Origin: Hemileia vastatrix
Lineage: Eukaryota; Basidiomycota; Pucciniomycetes; Pucciniales; Zaghouaniaceae
Assembly: GCA_030280995.1 (NCBI GenBank)
Contig: JASXTE010000008.1
Span: 5,289,001 to 5,353,000 of the forward strand
DNA length: 64,000 bases
Direction: 5' to 3'
Part shown: positions 20,745-32,741 of the stretch, one piece after another
Layout: every line of letters starts with the position of its first letter
Position numbering within the stretch: position 1 is the stretch's first letter
Translations under genes and position numbers: made by a program
The notes under the pieces: model-generated
Seen by the model: the letters and a program-made list of their open reading frames with translations, nothing else
The model's database searches: none
Told to the model about the DNA's origin: nothing

Positions 20745-23700
20745 CTAAAAAAGAATGTAAACATGCCTGGTCAAAATATTGAAAATGTCAGGAAGGGGTG
20801 TGTGCCGAGGATTGATGGGTAGGTAGCGAGGAAGGTCAGTGTGTCACATGTGACAGGGATGGGGTAAGAAAGGAAGGGATGTTTTGTGGCCAAAATGTGG
20901 TTGTGAAAAAAAACGGGAAAAAAGTGCTGATTTGAGGTCATAACTGACACCCTTTTTTGAAATAAGTGACTTTTTTGCAAAATTTAAGTGCTGATTTGTA
21001 AGTGCTGATTTGGTTTGAAATCCGCACTTAATTTAAGTGCGGATTTGCCAGAACTGACACCCCCTATTCAAATGATTTTTCAATACATTGTTGAGCATGA
21101 TTTCTGCACAGTTTTTGCATTTGAAGAAAAGACTTTACACCAGGATGTATATCCAATTTAGGTATTTTGTTATTGAGAATTTGATAAGGAGTATTTGGAA
21201 CATATCCAAGCCAGAGCTCAAAAGGCTTTCTTTGAGTAACAGAATGAACAGTGCTATTATAAGCAAATTCCAACCCAGGAAGTAAGGTAACCCAATCATG
21301 AGAGAATCTGTCATTATCTTTATACTCAAGGCCAAAGGCACAATACCTTCTTATCATGTCCTCTAAAGTCTGAATCATTCTTTCAGCTAAGCCATCAGTC
21401 TGTGGATGATGGGCAGTAGAAAGTTTCAGATCACAAGCACAAACATCCATCAGAGACATCCAAAATTCAGAAGTAAATTTAGGGTCTCTGTCAGAGATTC
21501 TTTCTTTAGGAAAACCAGCAGTATTAAACATATGAGACCACCATAAGAAAGCTAATTCTTTAGTGGAAACATCCTTGTGGGTAGGGATAAATTTACACAT
21601 TTTTGTGAATCTGTCCACAATAACCCAACAATAGTTATAACTGTCTTTTCCAGCAATAGGTAATCCTGTTACAAAATCCATGTTTATTCTCTGCCATGGT
21701 GCATCAGGAGGTTCAATATGTTGCATTAATCCTGCTCTTTTACCAGTCAATCTTTTTGATTTTTGGCAAGAATCACAAGATTCAACATATAATTTTGTGT
21801 CTTCAGACATATTAACCCACCAAGCAGTGTTCTTAATTCTGATCATTGTTTTTTCAAGATCAAAATGTCCAGCTAATATGTCATCATAACAAATTTTCAA
21901 GATTATTTCTCTCATAGAAGGAGGAATAACAATAACATTACTCAACTTCCTCCTATAATATATATATCCTTCATCAATTGAAAATTTACCTTTTTCCAAA
22001 GCCTTCTGGTACTTTGGTGGAAGGGTTTTAATTAATGCTTTTATTGAAGCATTCTTTGGATCATTTAATATGGTGCATAACTTTTTAAAGTCAGTGTCCT
22101 TATCATATGCATCCAGAATAAGCTGTAACAGCTCTTCCTCCTTATCAACCACATATATCCTATGTATATGAATAATTTCATCCTCAGGATCATAAGCAGG
22201 ATTAGAGTCATCATTTGGTAAAAGTAACCTTGATAACATATCCACATTTGAGTGAACAATACCAGCCCTATGAATAATTGTCATTCTCCCTCTGTATTCT
22301 TGAACAGCCAAATGCCATCTGAACATATGTCTGTTTGGTGTTTTCAAGTTTAAAAGGGATTTAACTGCACTGCAGTCAGTGACAAGTTCAAATTTCTGAT
22401 CATCTAGGTAATAATGTAGCTTTTCTAGATCCCACACTACAGCTAAACATTCTAATTGAGTAGCACCATATTTCAACTCACCATTTCTCAAGGTTCTTGA
22501 AATATAACAAATTACTACTTCTGAAACTTTACCATTTATCACTTGTTTTTGATGGAGGGCAGCACCAAGACCAATGAAACTGGCATCAGTGTACAAAACA
22601 AATGGTTGATTAAAGTCAGGTAAAGCAAGAATTGGTGCTGACATCAAACAGTGTTTCATAGTGTCAAAGGCTCTTTGTCTTTCAGTATTCCAGACAAAAG
22701 AAACATCCTTTCTAGTTAATTGGGTAAGGGGTAAAGCTATGACTTGGTAATTTTTAATATACTGTCTATAGTATCCACACATTCCCAAAAAACTCTGTAG
22801 CTCTCTAACTGTATTAGGAGCCTTCACCTGTTGTATGGCTGCCACTTTGTTTTGGTCAACACATATCTGTAAGCCTGAAAAAACATGACCAAGAACATTT
22901 AAAGAATGGAACCCAAATTTAAATTTCATCAAAGCAAGTGTCATATTTATTTCATCCATTTTTTGGAACACTTTACACAGGTGGTTGAGATGATCCTCAA
23001 ATTTTTTTGAGAATATAATGATATCATCAATATAAACCATCAGCCATCCTTCAATTATCTCTTGATGGAATGTGTTATCCATGACTTTTTGAAAAACTGA
23101 AGGGGCATCTTTAGGGCCAAATGGCATCCTAATATTCTTATAAATACCCATATGAGTAGCAATCATCAGAAAATTCTGAGAATTTTTCTTAACAGGTACC
23201 TGGTGACATCCCTTATTACCATCCAAACAGCTGATATATTTAGCACCCTGTAAGGTAGCATGTATAGAGCTAATCCTAGGCAAAGGATAGATATCATCAA
23301 CAGTATAAGTATATAGTGCTCTATAATCCCCAAATAACCTGGCTTTATCTTTCTCATAAGAAATTAGGACAGGTGAGATAACACAATATTTAGGTGTTTC
23401 AACTACCTTTTCAATAATATTCATTTTCAAAAGGGTAGAGATATTGTCTTCAATATCTTTTCTCTTTGTGGGAGAAGCAGGATAATGCTTCTTCTCTAAA
23501 CTAGGTGGTATATCAGCTAATGGACAAGACAATGAAAGTTTCATTTCCTCTTTAACTAATCCTAGCTCATGGGACCCATGAGCAAAGGCCATTGGAAAAG
23601 ACTTTATCAAGTTAATGATGGAATCTTTATCCTCACCAAAAAGTTGTTCTCCGAAAGAAGCACTTTCAATTTCAGACATAAGGGCATGCATTTCTTTTTT

Positions 23701-26168
23701 AGATCTTCCTTTATATTGAACCACAGAATTACATCTGTAAAATTCTGGTTTTAATACTTTTTTGGAGGGAGAAATCTTAAATTTCTTCTTCCCATTCATC
23801 CCCATTGTGAAACATTGGTTTGAGGGATCCAATTTTATGCCATACTTGGTTAAAATATCATTCCCTACAATAAACCAATTGCTCAAGTTATCATTTTTCA
23901 TGACAAAAAAATCACAAATAGCTCTTACAGAACCATGGTTATATTTAAAAAACACTGTGGCTTTGTATTAACCAATGGGGGACAAAACAGAGCCATACCC
24001 TCTCCAATTTTCAGAAATGATAGGCATCCGTTTTGATTTATAGTCCTGATCCACTGAAGCAAGTGCTTTTTCAGATACTACACTTCCTCCAGCTCCAGAA
24101 TCCAGAACAACTTCAATTCTGGTTCCATTGATCAAGACTGGTGCCTTGAGAGGGGCAATAACAATTGAGCTATCCTCAATGTTCTTTATGATCTCAGAAT
24201 CTTCAACTGTAGATAAATCATTATTATCAATATCAATAGCATTTAAATAATGGATATCCTTTTCCAGCATCAAGATTTCTTGTTGAGATTCATATGAAAT
24301 ATTGCTGGCACAATCACTTGAAGTATCCTCCAGTGCTACTGTGTCATCAGCATGCTCCTCTGTTTGTTCTACAAGATTTATCTTCTTGTCACAAACATGG
24401 TCCTTTTGCCAAGGTTTGTTGCACTTGAAAAAAGTGTTTGTTGCATACTTTTTAGGTGCAACAGGGGCAGAAGGCTTCCCAACCTTTTCCAGAGGTTTCT
24501 GTTGAAAAGTTGAGGGTTTTTCTCAAGTGGTTCTAGGAATGAATCTTCTGGCATCATACTTGTTGTTTAGAAGAATCTCATTACAAGTATTGATGAAAGA
24601 AGAAGGTTCTCTGCTGAACTCAGTCCTAGCCACTATCAAGTCTCTCAAAGACATTGGTAATTTATAAAGGATCCTGTCCTTTCATAACTCAAACTCCATT
24701 TTTGGGTCCATAGCTCATAAGATTTTTACAAGTTTCATTAAGAACTCAATAGGTTTATCAGTAGAAGAACTATATCTAGTTTCCTCAAACTGCCTTTGTT
24801 GAGCCATCCTAAACTTGGAGCCCCCAAATTGTGCTTTAATTAATTTCTTCCAATCTTCTCATGAGTAATCATTCCCATATAATAGGACAGATTCATACCA
24901 CATAAGGGCTACCTTGGTAAATAAAGAAATTAACTTAGACACAACTTCCTCATCTGAGAGTTTGTAAGAGTTTTTCAAGTTATCAATTCTTCAAATAAAT
25001 TGTTGCCAATCAGAAGAAGAATCACCATAAAATGTTGGGTATTGGTCAAGTTTTGGCCAATTCTTTTGATTTGAAGGAGTCTCCTTAGTACTAGCTTGTT
25101 TCTGAGTAAGAATCAGCTGTAACTTCTCTAATTGGGCTTTAATCTCATTGTTCAATCCTTCTTTTGAAGATCCTGGTGCATCATAAATTTTTGATGGAAA
25201 CTCAGTGGTATCAACAGGTATTTCTGGAACTATTTTTACTTTAGATGAACTAGCCACAGGTAATATTTGAGCATCCTGCACTATATTTTCCTTTAAAGAA
25301 ATGTCAGAATATTTCTGGTCATTCAACAATGAGTTCAATTTTTCTTCAATGGTTGTTAGTCTTGTTTTTATTCTTGGAAGACTAGATAAACTCTCATTGA
25401 TAGTTGCAAAAGATAACTGATTTTTATTTTGAAAAGATGAATAATGGTCATTCAATCTCTTCAGATTCATCTTATCTATCTCCAGCTCTTCACAACAGAT
25501 AGATACAGTCTCTTTTAATTTGGACAAATCATTTTTGATATTTTGCCACAAAGAAACCTTCTTTTCATATGTTGCCTTATAATTAAACAAATCATCAGAG
25601 ACTTTCTGCAATTCACTCCTTAAGGATTGATACCCTTTCTCAGTTAATAAACCATTAAACTTCTGAGTTAATTGCATATTGTTCATAACATGATTCTTTT
25701 TTGCAATAATATCTCTCAAGTACTCATCATTATTCTTTGATACATCTGGAGTGTTTCTCAATAAGGAAACTGAGTAACTTTCCAGAATCTCATAAAACTC
25801 AGGGTCAAGAGTTTCAGCAATTACAGCCATATCAGGGTTAATCATTGAAGTAGCAATTAAAAGTAATGGATTAGATACATGAGTTATTTGTCTACTGCTC
25901 CCAGCCTCTACTGGTCTCAAGGTTTCTTCTTCCCTCTCAGATTTACCTGAAGGAACAGAATCAGCTACAAGAAATGGCACTTGAGAATCAATAGAGGGGC
26001 TTACCAGGGTTTTCTGGGTATAACCATATTGGGTTTTCTTCTTCTTTTGCCTCCTTGATAGGGATGAGGAGGTGTGGGGTTGACCTGGCTGGGTCTTGAT
26101 GGACCTGCCTGAGGTAACTGATGCTGATTTTGAGACAGGTTGTCCCACTGAGTGTTTAACCAATCCCA

Positions 26169-26616
26169 CTACCACTTGGACACCTCCACTTTTTCTTGCT
26201 GCTGAGGAGCCAATGGTTGATGATCCCTGGGGGGAAGAGGTTTCTTCTTCTCTTGAAGAAAGGTATCTATCTTCCTCAACTTTTCTTCCAGAGCATCTAC
26301 CCTTGCCCTTACTCTCAAGTTTTCTGTCCTTAGCTCCTTTATGTGAGTTAACAGATTCTTTACCTGTTGAGGCAATGGCATCTTTTTTATCCTGAATCCT
26401 TTTGGAAGTTCTTCTGGTGGGTTTATTACAGGTTTCTGATCCTGAGTTGTGTCAACCAGGATTTCCACTTCTTCCATCTCCACATCCTGTTTGGGGCAAG
26501 GATTTATTAATTTGAGAAATTCTCCTTGTTAAAGGAGAACTTACAGAAGTAGGCTCATCATAATCAATTAAGTCTAGTTCCTCTTCACATGCAGCAGAAC
26601 CACTTTGGTCAGTCAT
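26169..26616 (-). pseudogene. ORFx of element C: spliced frame with premature stop (join 26616-26545, 26486-26169)
   Basis: Exon 1 (MTDQSG..., 24 codons) ends at donor GTAAGT (26544). A 58-nt intron-like segment (26487-26544) ends CCAAACAG. Exon 2 starts GATGTGGAGATGGAAGAAG and is in phase, giving a frame homologous to ORFx of B. It runs to TAG at 26169-26171, which replaces the CAG of the B copy inside the motif KWQWDW. So the protein would stop after KW, before the basic tail. Past that stop the same frame still keeps WDW and, further on, a Pro-Trp followed by TAA. The splice sites match those of B in position and length. Confidence 0.55.
26487..26544 (-). other. Predicted retained intron at the gag start of C
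   Basis: 58 nt, GTAAGT...AACAG, at the same place and of the same length as in B. Removal shifts frame by +1 into ORFx. Confidence 0.55.
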
Positions 26617-27075
26617 TCTTTTAAGATTTAACTGAAATGAAGAAGAGAGACAATAAGATGAATTAGTCTTTATTTTTAATTTTTATTTAACAGAAATAAA
26701 ATAAAAATAATAATAAAAAATTCTTTTTAGGATAAAAATCAACTGAATAATAATTAATTTATTAATTTAAAATAATTTAAAACCAGGATTATAAAATAAT
26801 CAACTGAAGAAATAAATTAAAATTTTTATTAATAATTTTAAGATAATTATTTTCATGGATTTAAATTAACTAATTAATTAACTACAAGGACTTAATATCA
26901 ACTGAAGTAATTAAATATGAATTTTATTAAATTAAAAAAAAATTTATTGTCAGGACAATTTGTCAACTGGAACAAATAAAATTTAAATTATCAGGACAAA
27001 ACGTCAACTGAAAATTATAGTAATTAATATTAAAATATAATTCTTTATTACTTCTGGGACTCAGAACACCATTGC

Positions 27076-28249
27076 TATCAGCTGGACGTCTAGGAGAATG
27101 AAGAAAAGAAGAGGGATAATAGAGAGGAGGAAGGGAAATTATGAGATAATAAAATATTATGTAATAAAATATTTGTAATTCAGGGAAGTAAAATGACGAG
27201 ATGTTTGAGATTTGACAAAGTTGTAAGAGTTTACTTAAATTGTAAAATATTATAATTTATAATTAATGTTCAAAGCTCGACAGTTCAATGGTAGTATTAT
27301 AAATCTTAAAGTAACCTATAATTATTTATGTAGTATTTAAATTAGAAGTATTGAACTAATAAAAATAATAAATAAAAGAGATGTATTTAAAATATGTGAA
27401 GTGAGTGTATAGTAAGTGATGATCTACCAGAAAGATTTCTAAAGCTATTATATAGGCAAGGAGGTCTGTCTAGAGCGTCCTAAATGTAATTTACAAAAAA
27501 AGTAAAGTGAAAGAAATAATTAAAAGAAATTAATTAAAAAAAAACAATAAAAATTAAACCCAGGATTAAACAAGTATCTTTCCCATCAGAAATTCTAAAA
27601 AAGAATAGAACTAATATAGAAAATGACTACGTGAACATGTAATATGAGAATTATGAGAAAGAACTCTAAATAGGGAATAGAAATAGCTAAAAAAAGTATA
27701 ATTAAAATAAAAGGAATTATTTTTACAGTTTTAAATAACCTTAAATCAGTATAAGTAAAAGTAATTTAATTATTTTAACTATTCCAAGTAATTTAATGAT
27801 TAAATTAATTGAAACAATTAATTAATTTAATAAGGAACTTATTTAAAATGAGAATTTAAATTTAATCACATTAAATAAAAAAGCTTTTAATTGAGTTAGT
27901 AATTTCAATGATAAAATTAAGAGTCAAGAAAGGGCCAAATATTTATGGATATTATTATATGATGAGTTGTACTTAGTTTATATAAATGTTATTATTAAAA
28001 TGGTATTAAAGTGTAAGTTAAATTTACACTTATAATATAATTTTAAATAATTTATTTATACATACAAATTACGCCATGATATTATAGAATATTATATTTC
28101 TTTATGTAATACAATTTATTTAATAATAAATTAAGTATAATAATTATTTTGTTTAAATAATTTTTTGTAATTACACAAAGTTATTCCTCTATATGATTAC
28201 AGTAATTTATTGTATAAATTACTGGACTCCTGAGATAGCCTGGCTGACA
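27076..28249 (-). repeat. Solo LTR S1 (element A type) in the leader of C
   Basis: On the minus strand it reads TGTCAGCCAGGCTATCTCAGG...CCAGCTGATA, 1174 bp, flanked on both sides by ATTGC (27071-27075 and 28250-28254). The leader of B is continuous across this point, so the insertion is proven by comparison. Its start matches the LTR at 843. No internal region remains, as expected after LTR-LTR recombination. Confidence 0.9.
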
Positions 28250-28479
28250 ATTGCTCTATTATTGTCAACCAGGAAAAATAAAAAAAATATAATAATAAAA
28301 AATTAAATCCAAATTACCAGACACCTCCCCCTGTGAAATGAGCAAATTAATGCCACTTACAGAGTGCTGAGTAAAAGGAAATACGTAGCAGATAAAGAGT
28401 GCAAAGTGACCCACAAATAGTAATATTGATAATTACCACAATATATACGACATTTAGTCAATATATGAACCCAATTTTT

Positions 28480-28508
28480 GGAGCGCGGTTTGATTCCCGT
28501 TCGCAGCA
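28480..28508 (+). other. tRNA-like 3'-half segment, antisense to element C
   Basis: GAGCGCGGTTTGATTCCCG followed by TTCGCAGCA resembles a T-arm and acceptor 3' strand, with one change from the Pol III B-box consensus. The copy in the leader of B (32421-32449, minus) has a perfect B box. The T-stem pairing is poor, so it is not a functional tRNA. Confidence 0.4.
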
Positions 28509-28646
28509 AAAAATTTTGCCATGTGACGTATGATGTTTGTCATTTTGTCGCTCTCTCGTCCTTACAGGCACTCGAATGGCGATGGTCCCTTCAATTTATG
28601 CCCTCAAATCACAATGCGCCATCAATAATTCGGGAAGGCCTCCAAT

Positions 28647-29438
28647 TTACAAGGGGTCCTTTTGGTCTAGAAGATTTGTTCGAGGTTTATACAAGGATTT
28701 TACGTGATTAAATAGACTCTCAAGACAATGTACATATTTCTTTATCACTTTGATTATTTTACTCAAATAATAAGAGGTAAAGTCAAATATTAATATAATT
28801 TATAGATTAGAATTACGTTGATGTAAATACTAATGATATAAAGTATAGAAATAATAGTAGTATTGTAAATGTAAAAAAAGTAAGGTAATCTAGGAATGTC
28901 CTCAAAAGCACAAAAGTAAGGGGCCTTTTATAGGCAAAACATGAGGGAATTAAAAATACGGAATTTACACCATCTACTGTAAGAATGTGAGAAAAAGGAT
29001 GACTAAAAGGAGTACATACATTACATAAGAAAATAAATGAATTGGTACATCAACAAGGGCATCAATTTTATTAGCAATAAAGTATGAGTTCCTTGGACTG
29101 TCAAAATAAGTTACATAACAATTAATTAATTATATTACTTTCACGGAATTCCAGATCTCTCAATGAGGTAATATAATAATCTTAAAGTTTTTTTTATTAT
29201 AATTTTATTATTAATTTATATTCCCAATCAACTTATACTATTGAGCACGGTGTTAGGGAGTAAAAATGTAGGGGACATTTATTTAATTTAATTATTTATA
29301 CTACTTAATGTACTTAACTAGTTAGTTGTAAGTAATAATTAAGTAAATAATTAATTGTTAGTAAGAAAAAGGGGCATGGCTTCAACTCTGTAAAATAATT
29401 AATTATTTTACCAGGTAAGTCTAGTAGCCTGGCTGACA
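28647..29438 (-). repeat. 5' LTR of element C
   Basis: Matches 17156-17946 closely. The minus-strand end is TTGTAA instead of TTGACA, one sign of decay. Confidence 0.88.
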
Positions 29439-30216
29439 GTTACTGTCCCATATTATATTCTAAAGTTCTGTATAAAAGACACAAAATTATAAAAATTAAA
29501 TGCAGTTTTTTTTTCAAAAGATGGACATGATAAAGCAACATCATTTCTCCTTTCTCCCAATAAATAAAAATTGAAGAGTGAGATTATATATGTTAAACAA
29601 ACAAAAAATTCTTCAAGTGGTAAAGTCTAATATTTTTTTATAAAATTCAAAAATGCAAGAAAATGATACAAACAGTAAGTAAAGTAATTTTAGTCTTTTT
29701 TAAGATAAAATGTGCTCAAATTCAAAAGCATTTTATGTTAGATTTTTAGTAAATCCAATACGTTTCATAATTATGAAGCAATTTTTATCAAATCCATAAA
29801 TATTATTTAGGTGAATTTTCATTCTTTAAATTAATTTGATCAAGTCACAAAAATTAACTTCTACTCAGTGAAATTTTGTTCTTAAAATCATTTAATTAGA
29901 AGGAATACAAAATATCAATGGGAAAATTAATATAAATCACCAAATATTCTTTAGATATGTAAGCTGAATGCTTTATTTTTCTTGAATTCAATAACTGATG
30001 ATATCAATATTTTTCACCTGGGATTACACAGCACAAACTAAACAGATTTCTATCATGCACTATGAGAGTTTTTGAATTTAAATATCAAGTTCTACTATTT
30101 TTCACAGACTCTATATTATGTGTTAAAGTGAATTTTTATGTATCAATGCATGATTATATTTATAGAAGAATAGAGAGTATAGTTTGAAATGAGAAAAATT
30201 ATATATTTATACTGAT
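29439..30216. other. AT-rich DNA between elements
   Basis: No gene, RNA or repeat boundary is recognised. It was joined to 17155 before element C inserted. Confidence 0.4.
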
Positions 30217-31472
30217 TATCGGGTACTCCTTTTGGTCTAGAAGATTTTTGGTGGAGGTTAACGGTATTGGAAGGTGGATTTCAAAGGTCTCAAAGTCAAA
30301 GTACGTATTTTATCCTTTAAGTTACTTAACTCAATTAAAAGAGGTAGAATTTTTATAAATATTATTATAATTTATGACTTTGAATTTCGTTATTGTAAAT
30401 ACTAAAGAGATAAATAATAGTAATAAGTATTTAATGTAATAAATGTTTTAATAAAATAGTAAGTAAGGAATGAATAAAACAGCACAAAAGGGAAGGCCTT
30501 TTATAGGCAAAAGGAGAGAGAGAGCACATGGATTTAACAAGTCTACATAGAGGAGTGTGAGAGTAAGACTATTCCAAAAATAAGAATGTGCAAATAACAA
30601 AAGTGTGTGATAAGGATGTGTCAATAAAATATATTAATTTATTTGATATATTTTAGAGTTCACTTTCAACTGTCACACTTAGTAAAAAATAGTTTAAATT
30701 AAATTTTTTGTATTAATAGAATTTTAAACTTTTAAATAGGGGGTATCAATGTTCACGGATCTGCAATTAAATTAATTGCAGATAAAAATCCTTATACCCC
30801 AATTATCTTCCGCAATTATTTTTGCTAATAATTGGGTTATTAGACATTTATGTGTCAATGTTCACCTCTTATCCAACATTTTTCTACTCAATTTTTCATA
30901 ACCACATATCGGACAGCTTTCTGTCATAACCACATCTTAGCCTACTTTCATTCATAACATCTGCAATTATATGTAATGTGACTTGCATAAAAATCAATCA
31001 TGGATGTGATGAGTTTGGGATCAGGAATTAGGAATGAAAATTGGGGTATAAGAGGCGGGATAATGCATGATTGTGGATTCCTTATCCACTAGCTCTGGGG
31101 ATAGTGGATAAGGATCTTCCACAATTAATAATGTCTGATCCTGGGAAAAAAAATTCCTGATCCCTAATTGTGGATCCCTGAACATTGGTACCCCCTAATA
31201 AAGGAATTTGAATTCTTAGAATTTGGTATTAATATATTTTTATTTCTCTTCCAACCTGTTAATGAGCACGGTGTTAGGGATAAAAATATGAGGGACATTA
31301 TTATTAATTTTAAATATTTACTAAATTTACTTATTGTAATTAGTTAGTTTATTGCAAGTAATAAATAAGTAAATATAATATAATTAATAATATAATAAGA
31401 AATAATAGGTGTGGCTTCATCTCAGTAAATAATTTATTATTTTACTGGGTAAGCCTAGTAGCCTGGCTGACA
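30217..31472 (-). repeat. Solo LTR S2 (element C family), carrying MITE M1
   Basis: On the minus strand it begins TGTCAGCCAGGCTACTAGGC at 31472 and ends near 30217 with the CTAGACCAAAAGGAGTACCC-type end. It shares the TTAGGGA and ATGAGCACGGTG segments of the C and B LTRs. It is longer only because M1 sits inside. No internal region is next to it. The left boundary and target duplication are uncertain (CTGAT before, GAGAT after). Confidence 0.75.
30738..31196. mobile_element. Harbinger-type MITE M1
   Basis: A 459-bp element with inverted termini AGGGGGTA(T/C)CAATGTTCA, flanked by AAT (30735-30737, 31197-31199). Its left half matches the right subterminal region of G in inverse orientation, and its right half matches the left end of G (40403 onward). 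It is therefore a deletion-type MITE of the G family. The left end carries a palindrome ATCTGCAATTAA with a one-base centre. No coding capacity. Confidence 0.9.
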
Positions 31473-31477
31473 GAGAT

Positions 31478-32281
31478 TGTCAGCCAGGCTACTAGACTTA
31501 CCCAGTGAAATAATTAATTATTTACTGGATGAAGCCGCACCCTATCATTTTTAATTATCATTTAATTATCATTTAGTTACATTAAAATTAGTTATAATAA
31601 ATTAACTAATTACAAAATGTTAAAATTAAATTAATTAATTAAATAAATAATTAAAATTAAAATTATAATTTTGTCCCTTATATTTTTCTCTAACACCGTG
31701 CTCATTTGACAGGTTGGGAAAAAATAAAATTTTATATTAAAAAATAAATACAAAAATAAAATAAGATTTAAATATTCAAATAAATCAAATTTCTTATTTA
31801 GGATTGACTTTTACAGTAAATATTAAAATTATTTATGTATTTCTGACATACTCTGTAAATACATCTTTTTGACGCCTTCTTTTTGGAATAACTTTATTAT
31901 TTGAAATACTCTTTCTGGAATGTTCTTTTTCTCTCTTTTTTCCTACTGTTTTTAGAATTTGATTTCCGTGCTTTGTCTCTCCTTTGCCTATAAAAGGCCT
32001 CTCTTTTTGTTGTCTTTTGATCATTCTATTTTACCAACTCATTTTATTACAACAATAACTTACTAAACACTTATTCTTATATTCTATATTATTAGTATTT
32101 ACAATAGCGTAATTCTAAAGTATAATTTATATTAATATTTTAAAAACCTACCTCTTTTATTGAGTAAAAAATTCAACTTGAATTAAGAAATACGTACAAA
32201 TCTGTTGAGAACCCTTTATAGCCTTTTAAATCCTCGTAGAACTACGTACCAAATCTTCTAGACAAAAAGTATACCTTGACA
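31478..32281 (+). repeat. 5' LTR of B
   Basis: TGTCAGCC...TTGACA. TATA box at 31989. Confidence 0.95.
31989..31996 (+). promoter_or_regulatory. TATA box in the 5' LTR of B
   Basis: TATAAAAG within CCTATAAAAGGCC, about 290 bp before the LTR end. The corresponding box is present in the C LTRs on the minus strand. Confidence 0.65.
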
Positions 32282-32297
32282 ATTGGGAACCTTTCCG
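32282..32297 (+). other. Primer-binding-site candidate of B
   Basis: ATTGGGAACCTTTCC directly follows the LTR and is one base different from the segment in A'. Confidence 0.5.
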
Positions 32298-32420
32298 AAA
32301 TATCGACGGCGCAACGTTACTTGAGGCGTAATCGAGAGGACCATCGGCGTAGAAGCACCTGTAAAGGACGAGTGGAGGCAAGAAAACGACGAACGTCATA
32401 CGTCACGTGATAAAAGTTTT

Positions 32421-32449
32421 TGCTGCGAACGGGAATCGAACCGCGCTCC
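32421..32449 (-). other. tRNA-like segment with a perfect B box, antisense in the leader of B
   Basis: On the minus strand it reads GGAGCGCGGTTCGATTCCCG and then TTCGCAGCA. GGTTCGATTCC fits the Pol III B-box consensus. The 5' half of a tRNA is not visible. Confidence 0.45.
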
Positions 32450-32741
32450 AAAACTTAAGTTCATATACTGACTAAAGATCGTATATATCGTGGTAATTAT
32501 TGTTATTACTATTTGTGGGTTACTCTTCACTTTTCATTTGCTACGTATTTCCTTTTACTCAGCACTCTGTAAGTGGCATTAATTTGCTCATTTTGCAGGG
32601 GGAGGTGTCTGGTAATTGGAATTTAATTTTATTATTATTATTTTTTTTTTTTTTCCTGGTTGACCATAATAGAGCAATAACTGTTCTTAGTCCCAGAGGT
32701 AATAAAATAATTATATATTAGTATTAATTATTATCATTTTT

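Larger units (their letters stand above)
18458..21065. mobile_element. PIF/Harbinger-like element H1 (non-autonomous deletion derivative)
   Basis: Terminal inverted repeats AGGGGGTGTCAGTTCTGG match perfectly at both ends, flanked by a 3-bp ATT duplication (18455-18457, 21066-21068). Removing the insert with one ATT restores the pol reading of element C as seen in B. Inside are the N-terminal exon of a HARBI1-like transposase (plus), C-rich and hairpin repeats, and the C-terminal coiled-coil exon of the second Harbinger ORF (minus). The transposase catalytic region is missing. Confidence 0.92.
17982..26616 (-). pseudogene. Gag-Pol of element C, broken by H1 and nonsense codons
   Basis: The frame starts at ATG 26616 (MTDQSG, as in B) and ends at TAG 17982. 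Pol from 23955 down to the H1 insertion is open. It shows a protease (DSGAGGS), reverse transcriptase (YIDD), RNase H, the integrase H2C2 and D,D35E residues. H1 then splits the codons for the segment after CIEKSFE, and the chromodomain tail lies at 17982-18457. Nonsense codons are at 26452 (TGA), 24991, 24859, 24715, 24682 and 24523 (all TGA), 23967 (TAA) and near 18303 (TGA). Several RT-region residues also differ from the other copies. It cannot make a full polyprotein. Confidence 0.9.
26617..28646 (-). other. Leader of element C (split by solo LTR S1)
   Basis: Untranslated region between the 5' LTR and gag. Near gag it carries repeated CAGTTGAC...GTCCTG motifs (minus strand, about 26733-27010), as in B. 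Near the LTR it carries the tRNA-like segment at 28480-28508. The sequence next to the LTR (TTGGAGGCCTTCCCG on the minus strand) is a diverged form of the primer-site candidate of the other elements. Confidence 0.65.
17156..29438 (-). mobile_element. Ty3/gypsy element C, decayed, carrying nested insertions
   Basis: Minus-strand element with LTRs at 17156-17946 (791 bp, its 3' LTR) and 28647-29438 (792 bp, its 5' LTR). Flanking 5-mers are GTTCC and GTTAC, a target duplication with one change. Its proteins are closest to those of element B. It is interrupted by Harbinger H1 at 18458-21065 and by solo LTR S1 at 27076-28249. Confidence 0.9.

Noticed and set aside
24523..24993. TGA stops as evidence of a changed genetic code or of RIP
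   Set aside because: Intact elements A' and B use TGG for these positions and stop normally, and the changes include several base types, not only C-to-T.
26096..26395. Plus-strand 99-codon frame
   Set aside because: Antisense shadow of the overlapping Gag/ORFx region of element C.
28480..28508. Possible tRNA gene
   Set aside because: Only a T-arm/acceptor-like part is visible, with poor T-stem pairing and no D or anticodon arms.
28478..28711. 77-codon plus-strand frame
   Set aside because: Spans the leader and LTR of element C antisense, including the tRNA-like segment; not a gene.
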